A stretch of DNA of 64,000 nucleotides from REDI01 sp964586865 (GTDB lineage Bacteria > Myxococcota_A > UBA796 > GCA-2862545), in assembly GCA_964586865.1 (NCBI GenBank), contig CAZPJM010000001.1, forward strand, positions 1 to 64,000. The letters are read 5' to 3'. Of the stretch, positions 15,817 to 26,358 are shown one piece after another. The first letter of the stretch is position 1, and each line of letters begins with the position of its first letter. A model generated the notes under the pieces. It worked only from the letters and a program-made list of their open reading frames with translations, searched no databases and was not told the DNA's origin. The translations under genes were made by a program, and so were the position numbers.

Positions 15817-17685
15817 TCACTGGGGCGGGGGGACGCACCCCTCGGCCATGCAGAGCAGGGTGACCGTGCCGTCCAGGTCCTCCCGACCGCCAGAGGCCCC
15901 GTGGACGTCGAGGGGCACGTTCTCGGTGTCCCCATCGCCGAACGTGACGTCCTCCAGCCCGAGGGCCATCCGGTAGTCCACCGCGCCGCTCGAGCTCTCG
16001 TCCGTGAGGACCGTGTTCCCCTCGATGCGGCCGCCGAGGATGAGGGTCCCCTCGGAGAAGGCCATGAGGCAGGCCCCGCTCCCCGCCGAGGTGTTGTCCA
16101 CGCAGGTCAGGTCCGAGAGCTCGAGCACCGTGGTGAGGCCGTTGGAGAAGAGCCCCCCGCCCCGACCGGCGGTGGCCGTGTTGCCCGTGAAGGTGAGGTC
16201 CGACAGGGTCATGGCCTCCCGGGTGCTGACAAAGGCGCCCCCGCCTTCGCCGATGGCGGTGTTGTCCTCGAAGACCACCTCTTCCAGGGTGAGCGGCTGG
16301 TTGGCGTCCGACATCGCGAGGCCGCCACCCCGGTTGCCCGTGTTGCCCACGAAGGTGCTCCGGCGGATGGCGGTCCGCTCGTTCAGCGTCCCCGAGCCGG
16401 TGATGGAGACGGCTCCGCCCAAGACGGAGAGATCGGTCCGGGTGCCCGTGTTGTTGCGGAAGGTGCTGTCCTCGATGGTCAGGTCGGCGAAGAGCCGCGT
16501 CCGGATGGCGGCCCCGGCGTCGGCCACGTTGTCCTCGAAGGTGCAGCCCGAGATGACCGCCTGCCCGGACCCGTCGATGCTCGTGAGCTGCACCGCCGAG
16601 GCCGAGGCGCCGCGGAAGGTGCTGTCGGTCAGGGTCACCACCACGTCGCCCTCGGCCAGGACCTGGCCCTGCCCATTGGCCGTGCCGACGGCCTCCGAGT
16701 CCTCGACGGTGAGGCTGGCACTGCCCAGGGCCGCCGAGACGGCGCCCAGCACGCCGCGCTCGGTGCGCACCCGCCGCAGGGTGAGGCTCGAGAGGCTGTA
16801 GGCCAGGACGTCCACGTCGGTGGCCTGCACGTCCTCGATGACCACCGAGGCCGTCGGGGTGCCGTAGACGCCGCCCACCATGGCGTCACGGTCGCCGACG
16901 ATCCGGCTGTCGGACAGGGTGAGGGTGCCCTGGTTCGCCTCCATGAGGATGCCCCGCACGCCCGTCATGTCCAGCCCGGACAGATCGGCGGTGCCGCCCA
17001 CGTCCCCCATGGACAGCAGGCTGTCGACCCCGGTGCCGGTCAGGCCCCGCACCGTCAGGTCCATCGCCCCCGCCTCCCAGTGGATGACCGGCCGCGTCGT
17101 GCCCGTGTCGGGGGCCGTGTGGACGAGGGAGACGTCCTCCAGCACCAGGGCCCCCCCGTCGACGCTGAAGGCGTGGAGGCCCGAGGTCTCGATGGCCAGG
17201 CCCCGCACCGTGACCGTGGCGTCGGGACCCACGCGCACCGGGGTCACCGTGTCCACAGCGAGCGTGGCGTCGTGCCCCACCAGGGTCAGGTCGACCGCCG
17301 CCTCGACCGAGGCGCTCCAGGGTCCGCCGCACAGGTGGAGCTCCCCGGGCGCCGCGGCCGACCAGGCGACCTGATCGCCCGTGAGCTGGGTCGTGACGTC
17401 GGTGGGGGCCCCATCGACATCGTAGAGGGTGGCCAGGGTGCCCTCATCGCCCCCCGAGCAGTCGCTGTCGATGCCATCGCACCACTCGGGGGCTCCGGGA
17501 TAGACGTCCGGGTCGTTGTCGTCGCAGTCGGCAGCGGCCGTGACCCCGTCGCCGTCGGCGTCCGCATCCGGATCCACCGCCTCGTCGGTGTCGTCATCCC
17601 CCGGGCTGTCATCGCCCGGGTCGGAGCCGTCCCCGCAGCCGAGGATGGCGAGGGGGATCAGATAGAGCAGCAGGGTGGTGCGCAT
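15817..17685 (-). CDS. Lipoprotein with MopE motif and right-handed beta-helix
   Basis: 622 residues, starting at ATG 17685 after GGAGGCCTC. The signal peptide ends in lipobox AILGC (Cys16). Next come an acidic Asp/Gly/Thr linker and a MopE-type repeat (DADGDGVTAAADCDDNDPDV then CDGIDSDCSG), a putative metal-binding Cys/Asp motif abundant in Myxococcota. From about residue 115 to 600 there are many ~25-residue turns of the type LTLSDSRIVGD, TIEDSTFRNNTGT and LEEVVFEDNTA, the signature of a right-handed parallel beta-helix (pectate lyase-like/right-handed repeat). It is anchored outside the cell; a polysaccharide-binding, adhesive or lyase role is possible but no catalytic residues can be picked out. 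Confidence 0.85.
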   Translation of the reverse strand: MRTTLLLYLIPLAILGCGDGSDPGDDSPGDDDTDEAVDPDADADGDGVTAAADCDDNDPDVYPGAPEWCDGIDSDCSGGDEGTLATLYDVDGAPTDVTTQLTGDQVAWSAAAPGELHLCGGPWSASVEAAVDLTLVGHDATLAVDTVTPVRVGPDATVTVRGLAIETSGLHAFSVDGGALVLEDVSLVHTAPDTGTTRPVIHWEAGAMDLTVRGLTGTGVDSLLSMGDVGGTADLSGLDMTGVRGILMEANQGTLTLSDSRIVGDRDAMVGGVYGTPTASVVIEDVQATDVDVLAYSLSSLTLRRVRTERGVLGAVSAALGSASLTVEDSEAVGTANGQGQVLAEGDVVVTLTDSTFRGASASAVQLTSIDGSGQAVISGCTFEDNVADAGAAIRTRLFADLTIEDSTFRNNTGTRTDLSVLGGAVSITGSGTLNERTAIRRSTFVGNTGNRGGGLAMSDANQPLTLEEVVFEDNTAIGEGGGAFVSTREAMTLSDLTFTGNTATAGRGGGLFSNGLTTVLELSDLTCVDNTSAGSGACLMAFSEGTLILGGRIEGNTVLTDESSSGAVDYRMALGLEDVTFGDGDTENVPLDVHGASGGREDLDGTVTLLCMAEGCVPPPQ

Positions 17686-17795
17686 GAGGCCTCCAGGCCC
17701 CTGCGACCTACCGGGCACCGCCCCGGTCGGGACCCTTCCCAGGTCTCACCGGGCCCCGCCGAGGCCGATCACCACGGACCCGTGGGCCAGCGCGG

Positions 17796-19724
17796 TCAGG
17801 CGAGCCCGTGCTTGCGCATCATCCGGTAGACGGTGGAGCGGGCCACGCCGAGAGCCCGGGCGGCGGCGCTCACATTGCCCCGGGCCGCGTCGAGGGCCCG
17901 CTGCAGGGCGTGGGCCTCGGCCTGGGCCATGGAGGGGGCGCCGGCGCGGGCCGAGGGCTCCGGGGAGGGGCCGGCCTGGGCAGACCCGGGCGCGGCCACG
18001 GTGGGCGGCAGGTGCCAGGGCTCGAGCGTCGCTTCGTCGCCGGCCAGGACCAGGGCGTGGTGCAGCGCCATGCGCAGCTCCCGCACATTGCCCGGCCAGG
18101 CGAAGCCGTCGATCCGTTCGAGGGCCGCGGGGGAGAGCCGCGGCACCCGGGTACGACCCAGCTCCCGCGCCAGGTCCGCGAGCAGGGCCCGGCACAGGGC
18201 CGCCCGATCCTCCCGCTCCCGCACCGCGGGCAGGGTCAGGGCCACCCCCCGGATCCGGTAGAAGAGGTCGGCGCGGAAGGTGCCGTCCTGGACCATGGCG
18301 GGCAGGTCGCGGCAGGTGGCACAGACGAGCCGCACATCGGCCCGACGGGGGGTGGCCTCGCCCACCCGGTGGTAGCTGCCGTCCTCGAGGAAGCGCAGGA
18401 GCAGGGCCTGGAGGGCCGCCGGCATCTCGGCCACCTCGTCGAGGAAGAGGGTGCCGCCGTCGGCCAGGGCGATGCGGCCGTCGCGGCCCGCGGTGTCGGC
18501 GCCCGTGAAGGCGCCCGGGGCATAGCCGAAGAGCTCGCTCTGGAGGAGGCTCGGGGTGAGGGCCGCACAGTTCACCGGCACGAAGGCCCGCTCGGCGCGG
18601 GGACCCGCCCGGTGGATGGCCCGGGCGAGCAGCTCCTTGCCCGTGCCGGTCTCGCCGAGGAGCAGCACGGGGAGGGTGGAGGGGGCGACCCGCGCGGCCT
18701 GGGCGCGGATCTTCACCAGGCCGGGATCATCCCCCACCAGGGCGGCGAAGGCCGGGGAGGTCCCCGCGGGACGACGCCGGGGCGGGACCGGGGTGGCCGT
18801 GAGCACCACCAGCCAGGCCACCACGCGGCCATCGGCGTGCACCGGCTCCACCTCGAGGCCGCGCAGGCGGACCTGACCGCGGGCGGCGGCCCGCAGGGAA
18901 TCGGCGCTGACATCCAAGACCCGGGAGACGGGCACCCGGGCCCGAACCACGTCGGTGCCGCCGGCGTAGGTGGGTCCGAGGGCCAGCCCCCGGTCCAGGG
19001 CCGCCCGGTTGGCGTGGCTGATCCGCCCATCCACGCCCACCAGCACCGCCGGATCCCGGAGCCGCCCCAGCAGGCGCTCCACCAGGGCACCATCGGCACG
19101 GGCCAGCGTGGCGATGCGCAGGGCCTCCTCCAGGGCCCGGGCCGCCGAGAGGACCGCCGCCCCGGCCAGGGGATCGGCCCGCTCGACGAAGGAGGTGGCG
19201 TCCAGCACGCCCACCAGCTCGCCCCACGGGTCGCGGACGGGTGCCGCGTAGCAGACGAGGCCGTGGTGGGGGCGGGCGAAGTGGGCCGCGCCGCGCACGG
19301 CCACCGCCCGCTGCTCGGCCAGGGCGGTGCCGATGGCGTTGGTGCCCCGCGTGGGCTCGTCCCAGGCCGCGCCAGGCTGGAGACGCACCCGCCGGGCTGT
19401 GTCGGCGAAGCCGCCCCCGGCGCGCTGATCCACCACCACCCCGTGACGATCGGCGAACAGCAGGGTGAAGTCCCGGGCCTCGAACACGCCGAGGGTGGGC
19501 GCCAGGACGTCGTCCAGCAGACGGAGGATCGGATCGATGGCCTCGCGGTGTCGACGGAGGGTGCCCTCCGTGACAAGGGGCTCCGCGGACGGGCCCTCCG
19601 GCGGCGCGCCCGCCAGGTGGCTGCGCAGCCAGCGCGGGCGCAGCGGGTCCGGGGCCTCCTCGGGGCAGGCGGCCAGCCGCTCCCAGGACGCCGGGTCCTC
19701 GAGGGCCAGGTCGATCCACGTCAC
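17796..19724 (-). CDS. Sigma-54-dependent activator, AcoR-like
   Basis: 642 residues from GTG 19724; the open frame continues upstream but runs into the regulatory palindromes. Domains: GAF-type sensor (about 60-205, with TRGTNAIGTALAEQRAVAV, as in AcoR/acetoin regulators); a PAS-like region (about 210-310); an AAA+ domain (about 325-545) with Walker A GETGTGKE (357-364), the sigma-54-contact loop GAFTGA (404-409) and LFLDEVAEM; and a C-terminal Fis-type helix-turn-helix NVSAAARALGVARSTVYRMM. It hydrolyses ATP to open sigma-54 promoters. It is divergent from the aldehyde dehydrogenase gene, whose upstream region carries a -24/-12 promoter and two palindromes, so it almost certainly senses an aldehyde/alcohol-related signal and activates that gene. 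Confidence 0.92.
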   Translation of the reverse strand: MTWIDLALEDPASWERLAACPEEAPDPLRPRWLRSHLAGAPPEGPSAEPLVTEGTLRRHREAIDPILRLLDDVLAPTLGVFEARDFTLLFADRHGVVVDQRAGGGFADTARRVRLQPGAAWDEPTRGTNAIGTALAEQRAVAVRGAAHFARPHHGLVCYAAPVRDPWGELVGVLDATSFVERADPLAGAAVLSAARALEEALRIATLARADGALVERLLGRLRDPAVLVGVDGRISHANRAALDRGLALGPTYAGGTDVVRARVPVSRVLDVSADSLRAAARGQVRLRGLEVEPVHADGRVVAWLVVLTATPVPPRRRPAGTSPAFAALVGDDPGLVKIRAQAARVAPSTLPVLLLGETGTGKELLARAIHRAGPRAERAFVPVNCAALTPSLLQSELFGYAPGAFTGADTAGRDGRIALADGGTLFLDEVAEMPAALQALLLRFLEDGSYHRVGEATPRRADVRLVCATCRDLPAMVQDGTFRADLFYRIRGVALTLPAVREREDRAALCRALLADLARELGRTRVPRLSPAALERIDGFAWPGNVRELRMALHHALVLAGDEATLEPWHLPPTVAAPGSAQAGPSPEPSARAGAPSMAQAEAHALQRALDAARGNVSAAARALGVARSTVYRMMRKHGLA

Positions 19725-19760
19725 CTTGTGACCGTGCCGGATCGCCCCGGAAACGACAAG

Positions 19761-19780
19761 GTGCGAAGACCGCTTCGCAC
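19761..19780. promoter_or_regulatory. Palindromic candidate activator site 1
   Basis: GTGCGAAG and CTTCGCAC form perfect 8-base arms around ACCG. It lies about 110 bases upstream of the -24/-12 promoter, the usual distance for an upstream activator sequence bound by a Fis-type activator, and just ahead of the activator's own start, so it could also serve autoregulation. Confidence 0.55.
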
Positions 19781-19825
19781 TGTTGCAGGCTCGGACGATC
19801 CGTCGCGGACCGCGTCGGTGGATCC

Positions 19826-19842
19826 TGTCGCGCCGCGCGACA
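19826..19842. promoter_or_regulatory. Palindromic candidate activator site 2
   Basis: TGTCGCG and CGCGACA form perfect 7-base arms around CCG, about 30 bases upstream of the -24 element. TGT(C/T)GC..GC(G/A)ACA palindromes are typical targets of Fis-family regulators of aldehyde and alcohol dehydrogenases. A TGTTGC half-site also occurs at about 19781-19786. Confidence 0.55.
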
Positions 19843-19871
19843 CCCCCACGGTGCCCCGCCGATCCTCGTGG

Positions 19872-19887
19872 TGGAACGGCGCTTGCT
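19872..19887 (+). promoter_or_regulatory. Sigma-54 promoter of aldehyde dehydrogenase
   Basis: TGGAACGGCGCTTGCT matches the consensus TGGCACG-N4-TTGC(A/T), with one change in the -24 box and exactly ten bases between GG and GC. The predicted transcription start is near 19898, giving a leader of ~24 bases containing the ribosome binding site AGGAGGG before ATG 19922. The divergent sigma-54 activator gene makes this assignment strong. Confidence 0.85.
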
Positions 19888-19921
19888 CCAGCCCGGGGCC
19901 CAACCACCCCAGGAGGGCACC

Positions 19922-21442
19922 ATGACCTACGCCAACCCCAACACCGAAGGCAGCCTCGTCACCTTCAAGAGCCGCTACGAGAACTACATCGGCGGGGAGT
20001 GGGTGCCGCCCGTCAAGGGCCAGTACTTCGACGCCATCACGCCCGTCACCGGCCAGCCCTTCTGCGAGGTCCCCCGCTCCACCTCCGAGGACATCGACAA
20101 GGCCCTCGACGCCGCCCACGCCGCCTTCGCCACCTGGTCGAAGACCAGCGCCACCGAGCGCGCCAACATGCTGAACAAGATCGCCGACATCATCGAGGAG
20201 AACCTCGAGATGCTGGCCGTCGCCGAGACCTGGGACAACGGCAAGGCCGTCCGCGAGACCCTCGCCGCCGATCTTCCCCTGTGTGTCGATCACTTCCGCT
20301 ACTTCGCGGGCGCCATCCGGGCCCAGGAGTCCGGGGCCGGCGTCCTCGACAACGGCACCGTCGCCTACCACTTCCACGAGCCCATCGGCGTGGTGGGCCA
20401 GATCATCCCCTGGAACTTCCCCCTGCTCATGGCCACCTGGAAGCTGGCGCCCGCCCTCGCCGCCGGGTGCTGCGTCGTCCTCAAGCCCGCCGAGCAGACC
20501 CCCGCCACCATCCTCCTGATGATGGAGCTCATCCACGACGTCCTGCCCGCTGGCGTGATCAACGTGGTCAACGGCTTCGGCATCGAGGCCGGCAAGCCCC
20601 TGGCCCAGTCCGACCGGGTCGCCAAGGTGGCCTTCACCGGCGAGACCACCACCGGCCGCCTCATCATGCAGTACGCCGCCGCCAACCTGATCCCCGTCAC
20701 CCTGGAGCTGGGCGGCAAGTCCCCCAACGTCTTCTTCGAGGACGTCTGGCAGCAGGACGACGACTTCCGCAGCAAGTGCCTCGAGGGCTTCGCCATGTTC
20801 GCCCTCAACCAGGGCGAGGTCTGTACCTGCCCCTCCCGCGCCCTCATCCAGAAGAGCATCTACGGCGACTTCCTCGACGCGGCCAAGGCCCGCACCGAGG
20901 CCATCAAGATGGGCCACCCCCTCGATCCCGAGACCATGATGGGGGCCCAGGCCAGCAATGACCAGCTCCAGAAGATCCTCTCCTACCTGGACATCGGCAA
21001 GAAGGAGGGCGCCGAGTGCATCACCGGCGGCGAGCAGGTCGACCTCGGTGGGGAGCTCTCCGGGGGCTACTACGTCAAGCCCACCATCTTCACCGGCCAC
21101 AACAAGATGCGCGTCTTCCAGGAGGAGATCTTCGGGCCGGTCGTGTCGGTGACCGGGTTCGGCGACTACGCCGAGGCCATGGAGATCGCCAACGACACCC
21201 TGTACGGGCTCGGCGCCGGCGTGTGGACCCGCAACGTCAACATCGCCTACCGCGCGGCCCGCACCATCCAGGCCGGCCGCATCTGGCAGAACTGCTACCA
21301 CCTCTACCCGGCCCACGCCTCGTTCGGCGGGTACAAGCAGTCCGGCATCGGGCGCGAGAACCACCTGCGCATGCTGGCCCACTACCAGCAGGTCAAGAAC
21401 GTCCTCGCCTCGTACGACGAAGCGCCGATGGGCTTCTTCTAG
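19922..21442 (+). CDS. NAD-dependent aldehyde dehydrogenase, ExaC/AcoD type
   Basis: 506 residues, the full length of the acetaldehyde dehydrogenase II group. It begins MTYANPNTEGSLVTFKSRYE, typical for ExaC/AcoD/AldB. Catalytic and cofactor residues: N165 (IPWNFP), K188 (VVLKPAEQ), E262 (LELGGKSPN), C301 (NQGEVCTC, nucleophile) and the EEIFGPVV motif. It oxidises acetaldehyde or other short aldehydes to the acid with NAD+. AGGAGGGCACC precedes the ATG. A DUF779 gene follows in the same direction, as in many genomes. Expression is expected to need sigma-54 and the divergent activator. Confidence 0.95.
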   Translation: MTYANPNTEGSLVTFKSRYENYIGGEWVPPVKGQYFDAITPVTGQPFCEVPRSTSEDIDKALDAAHAAFATWSKTSATERANMLNKIADIIEENLEMLAVAETWDNGKAVRETLAADLPLCVDHFRYFAGAIRAQESGAGVLDNGTVAYHFHEPIGVVGQIIPWNFPLLMATWKLAPALAAGCCVVLKPAEQTPATILLMMELIHDVLPAGVINVVNGFGIEAGKPLAQSDRVAKVAFTGETTTGRLIMQYAAANLIPVTLELGGKSPNVFFEDVWQQDDDFRSKCLEGFAMFALNQGEVCTCPSRALIQKSIYGDFLDAAKARTEAIKMGHPLDPETMMGAQASNDQLQKILSYLDIGKKEGAECITGGEQVDLGGELSGGYYVKPTIFTGHNKMRVFQEEIFGPVVSVTGFGDYAEAMEIANDTLYGLGAGVWTRNVNIAYRAARTIQAGRIWQNCYHLYPAHASFGGYKQSGIGRENHLRMLAHYQQVKNVLASYDEAPMGFF

Positions 21443-21550
21443 CACCGGCGGCCTCGCGGGCCCGGTGACCGGGCTCGCGGGGCGGCATCGCGGCCTTCGC
21501 CCTCGGGCGGGGGCCGTGTCACGTGGATCCCACGCACCCTGGAGCTCGCC

Positions 21551-21910
21551 ATGTCCGACCCCACCACCGGCCTCGGCCGGGTCGCCGCCACCGACGAGGC
21601 CCGCGCCCTCATCCGCGACCTCAAGGAGGAGCACGGCCCGCTCATGTTCCACCAGTCCGGCGGCTGCTGCGATGGCAGCGCCCCCATGTGCTACCCGGTG
21701 GGCGAGTTCATGGTGAGCCCGCGCGATGTGCTGCTGGGCGAGATCGAGGGCTGCCAGGTCTTCATCGACAAGACCCAGTGGGAGACCTGGAAGCACACCA
21801 CCCTCACCATCGACGTGGTCGAGGGCCGGGGCTCGGGCTTCAGCGTGGAGGCCCCGCGCGGCGTCCGCTTCCTGACGCGCTCCGAGGTCTGTGCCGTCCC
21901 AGAGGCGTAG
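21551..21910 (+). CDS. DUF779 protein linked to aldehyde dehydrogenase
   Basis: 119 residues, full length for DUF779. The conserved core FHQSGGCCDGSAPMCYP (about 34-50) carries three Cys, and the middle EIEGCQVFIDKTQWETWKHT is also characteristic. This small cytoplasmic family is almost always encoded next to ExaC-type aldehyde dehydrogenases and is thought to help aldehyde metabolism, perhaps through its Cys cluster; the mechanism is unknown. It starts at ATG 21551 and is 108 bases downstream of the dehydrogenase, so it probably shares the sigma-54 transcript. Confidence 0.92.
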   Translation: MSDPTTGLGRVAATDEARALIRDLKEEHGPLMFHQSGGCCDGSAPMCYPVGEFMVSPRDVLLGEIEGCQVFIDKTQWETWKHTTLTIDVVEGRGSGFSVEAPRGVRFLTRSEVCAVPEA

Positions 21911-21926
21911 GGGGGCCGGCCTCCGA

Positions 21927-23872
<1,946 letters not shown>

Positions 23873-23906
23873 GGGACCTCCGGTTCGGCGGCGCATCGAG
23901 GGTAGC

Positions 23907-23924
23907 ACGGGTCTCGGAACCCGT
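23907..23924. promoter_or_regulatory. Inverted repeat upstream of subtilase gene
   Basis: ACGGGT and ACCCGT flank six bases in the 172-base divergent region between the subtilase and the porin gene. Two shorter palindromes (GTGCT-TG-AGCAC near 23933 and GGCAT-CC-ATGCC near 23955) lie beside it. These could be operator sites; no known regulator is recognised. Confidence 0.3.
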
Positions 23925-24044
23925 CATGGTGTGCTTGAGCACGAAATCATCGGGGCATCCATGCCTCAATGTTCGCGGCTTTCATGTCGCATGTCGGGAC
24001 CAGGTCGCGGGTGACATCCCCTCCTCGTCCGATACGGCAGCTCC

Positions 24045-25142
24045 ATGCTCGTCGTCCTGGCCCTCACCGCCGCCGCCGTCGACGTGGACGTCCGCGAGGA
24101 GGGCGCCCGCGGCTCGCCCCGCATGGTCGGCCTCGCCGGGGCCTACCGGGGGATCGCCGAGGGGGCCGTGGCCCAGAGCCTCAACCCCGCCGCCATCGCC
24201 GTGGCTCCCCACAGCGCCGAGCCCGGGCGGTGGTGGGTCGATGGTCTCTTCTTCGTCTCGGGCCTGGTGCCCGTGCTCGAGCGCCTCCGCGACGAGGGCC
24301 TCTCCGATGCGCCCCTGCCCACCGCGGCCGTGACCGGCGGCCTGGTGGTGGGCCGGGATGGGCAGGCCGGCTCGCTGCTGGTGAGCGTGCGCAACCTGCG
24401 GGATCGGGACTCCCAGCGCAGCAGCCTGGTGGTGGAGACGGGCCTCGGCTGGGGGGCCGCCCTCCTGGACGAGCAGGTCCACATCGGCCTGATGCCGGGG
24501 CTCACCCTGGTCCGGACCACCCCCCGCGTCCAGGGTCTCGGCGCCGTGCTGCCCACCCTGTCCGCCGGGGCCCGGTGGGCGGTACCCGACACCCCCGTCC
24601 GCCTCGGGCTGTCCGGACGCACCCCCTGGCGCACCCCCCTGGAGGATGCGCCGGTGGACGCGGTGCGGCTGCCCTGGGAGCTGGGCGCCGGGATCGCCGT
24701 TCGCCATGGACGCATGAGCCGGGGTCCCCGCTACCCGGCCCCCGCGGGCGAGGGCGAGAATCCCGGGTTCCGGGAGGACCCCGGAGCCGACCGGGTCTTC
24801 GTTCAGTGGGCCTTCGACCTGGCGCTGGTGGGGCCCCAGGCCGACACCACCACCCTCGAGGCCTGGACCCGCGACGATCCCCGCTCCGCCTCCAGCGAGG
24901 TGACCCTCACCGTCGCCACCGGCGTCGAGGCCGAGCCGCTCCGCCACCGCCTCCGGACCCGTATCGGGCTCTACACCCAGCCCGCTCGGCTGCGCCTGAC
25001 CTCCCTTCGCCTGCACGGCACCCTGGGCCTGGATGTGGCCCTCTTCGAGTGGCCCCGCGGCCGGGCCCGGTGGCGCCTCTCTCCCACCGTCGATGCCAGC
25101 GCCGGCGGCATCCGGCCGGGACTGGGCGTGGGCCTGTGGTGA
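24045..25142 (+). CDS. FadL/PorV-like outer-membrane beta-barrel protein
   Basis: 365 residues. A short signal peptide (MLVVLALTAAAVD) leads to SPRMVGLAGAYRGIAEGAVAQSLNPAAIAV, a clear variant of the GMGGAY.ala.Da.a.y.NPAgla start of FadL/PorV-type barrels. The remainder alternates polar and hydrophobic residues in ~10-residue strands and ends with TVDASAGGIRPGLGVGLW, a plausible C-terminal barrel strand. FadL-type proteins carry hydrophobic compounds across the outer membrane; the PorV branch assists type IX secretion, for which nothing else is seen here. Ligand unknown. It is divergent from the subtilase gene. Confidence 0.7.
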   Translation: MLVVLALTAAAVDVDVREEGARGSPRMVGLAGAYRGIAEGAVAQSLNPAAIAVAPHSAEPGRWWVDGLFFVSGLVPVLERLRDEGLSDAPLPTAAVTGGLVVGRDGQAGSLLVSVRNLRDRDSQRSSLVVETGLGWGAALLDEQVHIGLMPGLTLVRTTPRVQGLGAVLPTLSAGARWAVPDTPVRLGLSGRTPWRTPLEDAPVDAVRLPWELGAGIAVRHGRMSRGPRYPAPAGEGENPGFREDPGADRVFVQWAFDLALVGPQADTTTLEAWTRDDPRSASSEVTLTVATGVEAEPLRHRLRTRIGLYTQPARLRLTSLRLHGTLGLDVALFEWPRGRARWRLSPTVDASAGGIRPGLGVGLW

Positions 25143-25306
25143 CGGTGGGTCTCGACCTCCGGCCGGGTCCAGCCCCCTCGAAGGGTCCGGATGACAGCCT
25201 CCGCCGCCCGAGCTGACATGCCGGTGCGCCTCAAGCGCCCCCCGTGCCGATTCGATCCATCCCATGCCACGACGCGCCGTCGTCTCGTGGAACGACTCCG
25301 GAGTCC

Positions 25307-26353
25307 ATGCCCATGCCCTCCGATCCTCCCTCCTTCACCCCGGCCCCCCCGCCCCCGGACGAGCTGGAGCGCCAGCGCTCCCTGGATCGGCTGGGGGTGC
25401 TGGACACCCCGGCCGAGGCCCGCTTCGACCGCCTGGTGGGTCTGGGCCGGCGCCTCCTGGGCGTGGAGGTGGCGCTGGTGAGCCTGGTGGACCGCGATCG
25501 GCAGTGGTTCAAGGCCACCGCCGGCTTGGAAGCCTCCCAGACCCCGCGGGACATCTCCTTCTGCGGCCACGCCATTCATGGGGACGACCTCTTCATCGTG
25601 CCCGACGCGACCCGCGATCCCCGCTTCGCCGGCAACCCGCTCGTGGTCGACGGCCCGCGGATCCGCCTGTACGCCGGCGTCCCCCTGTCCGACCCGCACG
25701 GCTTCAAGCTGGGTACGCTCTGCATCATCGACGGTCGGCCCCGCGAGCTCAACCCCTCGGATGCCCGGGTGCTGCGGGACCTGGGGCGCATCGCCGAGCG
25801 GGAGCTGGCCGACGACCCGCGCTCGCCCGTCCAGCGCGCCTTCATCGAGAGCCTGGGCATCGAGCTCTCCGGCGCCCTGGATCCGGTCACCCGGTCCTGG
25901 GGCGCCGAGGCGGGCCTGGAGATCCTGGAGCGGGAGCTGGAGCTGGCCCACAGCGGCTCCCACCGGGTGGGCGTGGCCGTGGTGCGCATCGAGGGGCTGC
26001 CCGCCGGGGGCCCCCCGCGGGAGGCCTGGATGGGCGCCCTGGCCCGCACCCTCCGGGCCGAGCTCCGGGACTGCGACCTGCTGGCCCGGTGGCGGGAGAC
26101 CGCCTTCCTGGTCGGCCTGCCCCATGCGACCATGGAGCAGACCCGGCAGGTCGCCGAGCGCCTCTCCGAGGCGGTCACCGCGTGCGACGCGCCGGCGGAC
26201 CAGCCGGCGCGCGACGTGGGTGCCTGGGTGGGCACCGCCACCACGGCCGTCCTGCCCGACGCCGACGCGGCCTGGCTGGTGGCCGCCGCCGAGGATGCCG
26301 CCCACACGGCGTCCATCGTCCAGAAGGGGCGCGTGGCCGTCGCCGCGGCCTGA
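25307..26353 (+). CDS. GAF-domain protein with degenerate GGDEF domain
   Basis: 348 residues, starting at ATG 25307 with GGAG seven bases upstream. The GAF domain (about 20-165) begins ERQRSLDRLGVLDTPAEARFDRL, the hallmark of sensor GAF domains that precede GGDEF or histidine kinase modules, and contains FCGHAIHG and RLYAGVPLSDPHGFKLGTLCIID. The C-terminal part (about 190-340) follows the diguanylate cyclase fold, but the GG(D/E)EF signature reads RWRETAFLVGLP, so cyclase activity is not expected. It may bind a ligand or nucleotide and act through protein contacts. There is no membrane segment; it is cytoplasmic. Convergent with the SDR gene five bases away. Confidence 0.85.
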   Translation: MPMPSDPPSFTPAPPPPDELERQRSLDRLGVLDTPAEARFDRLVGLGRRLLGVEVALVSLVDRDRQWFKATAGLEASQTPRDISFCGHAIHGDDLFIVPDATRDPRFAGNPLVVDGPRIRLYAGVPLSDPHGFKLGTLCIIDGRPRELNPSDARVLRDLGRIAERELADDPRSPVQRAFIESLGIELSGALDPVTRSWGAEAGLEILERELELAHSGSHRVGVAVVRIEGLPAGGPPREAWMGALARTLRAELRDCDLLARWRETAFLVGLPHATMEQTRQVAERLSEAVTACDAPADQPARDVGAWVGTATTAVLPDADAAWLVAAAEDAAHTASIVQKGRVAVAAA

Positions 26354-26358
26354 CCCGC

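Noticed and set aside
24045..25142. PorV-type type IX secretion component
   Set aside because: The start motif fits, but no gld/por genes or type IX C-terminal signals are seen in the window, so only a general FadL/PorV-like barrel is called.
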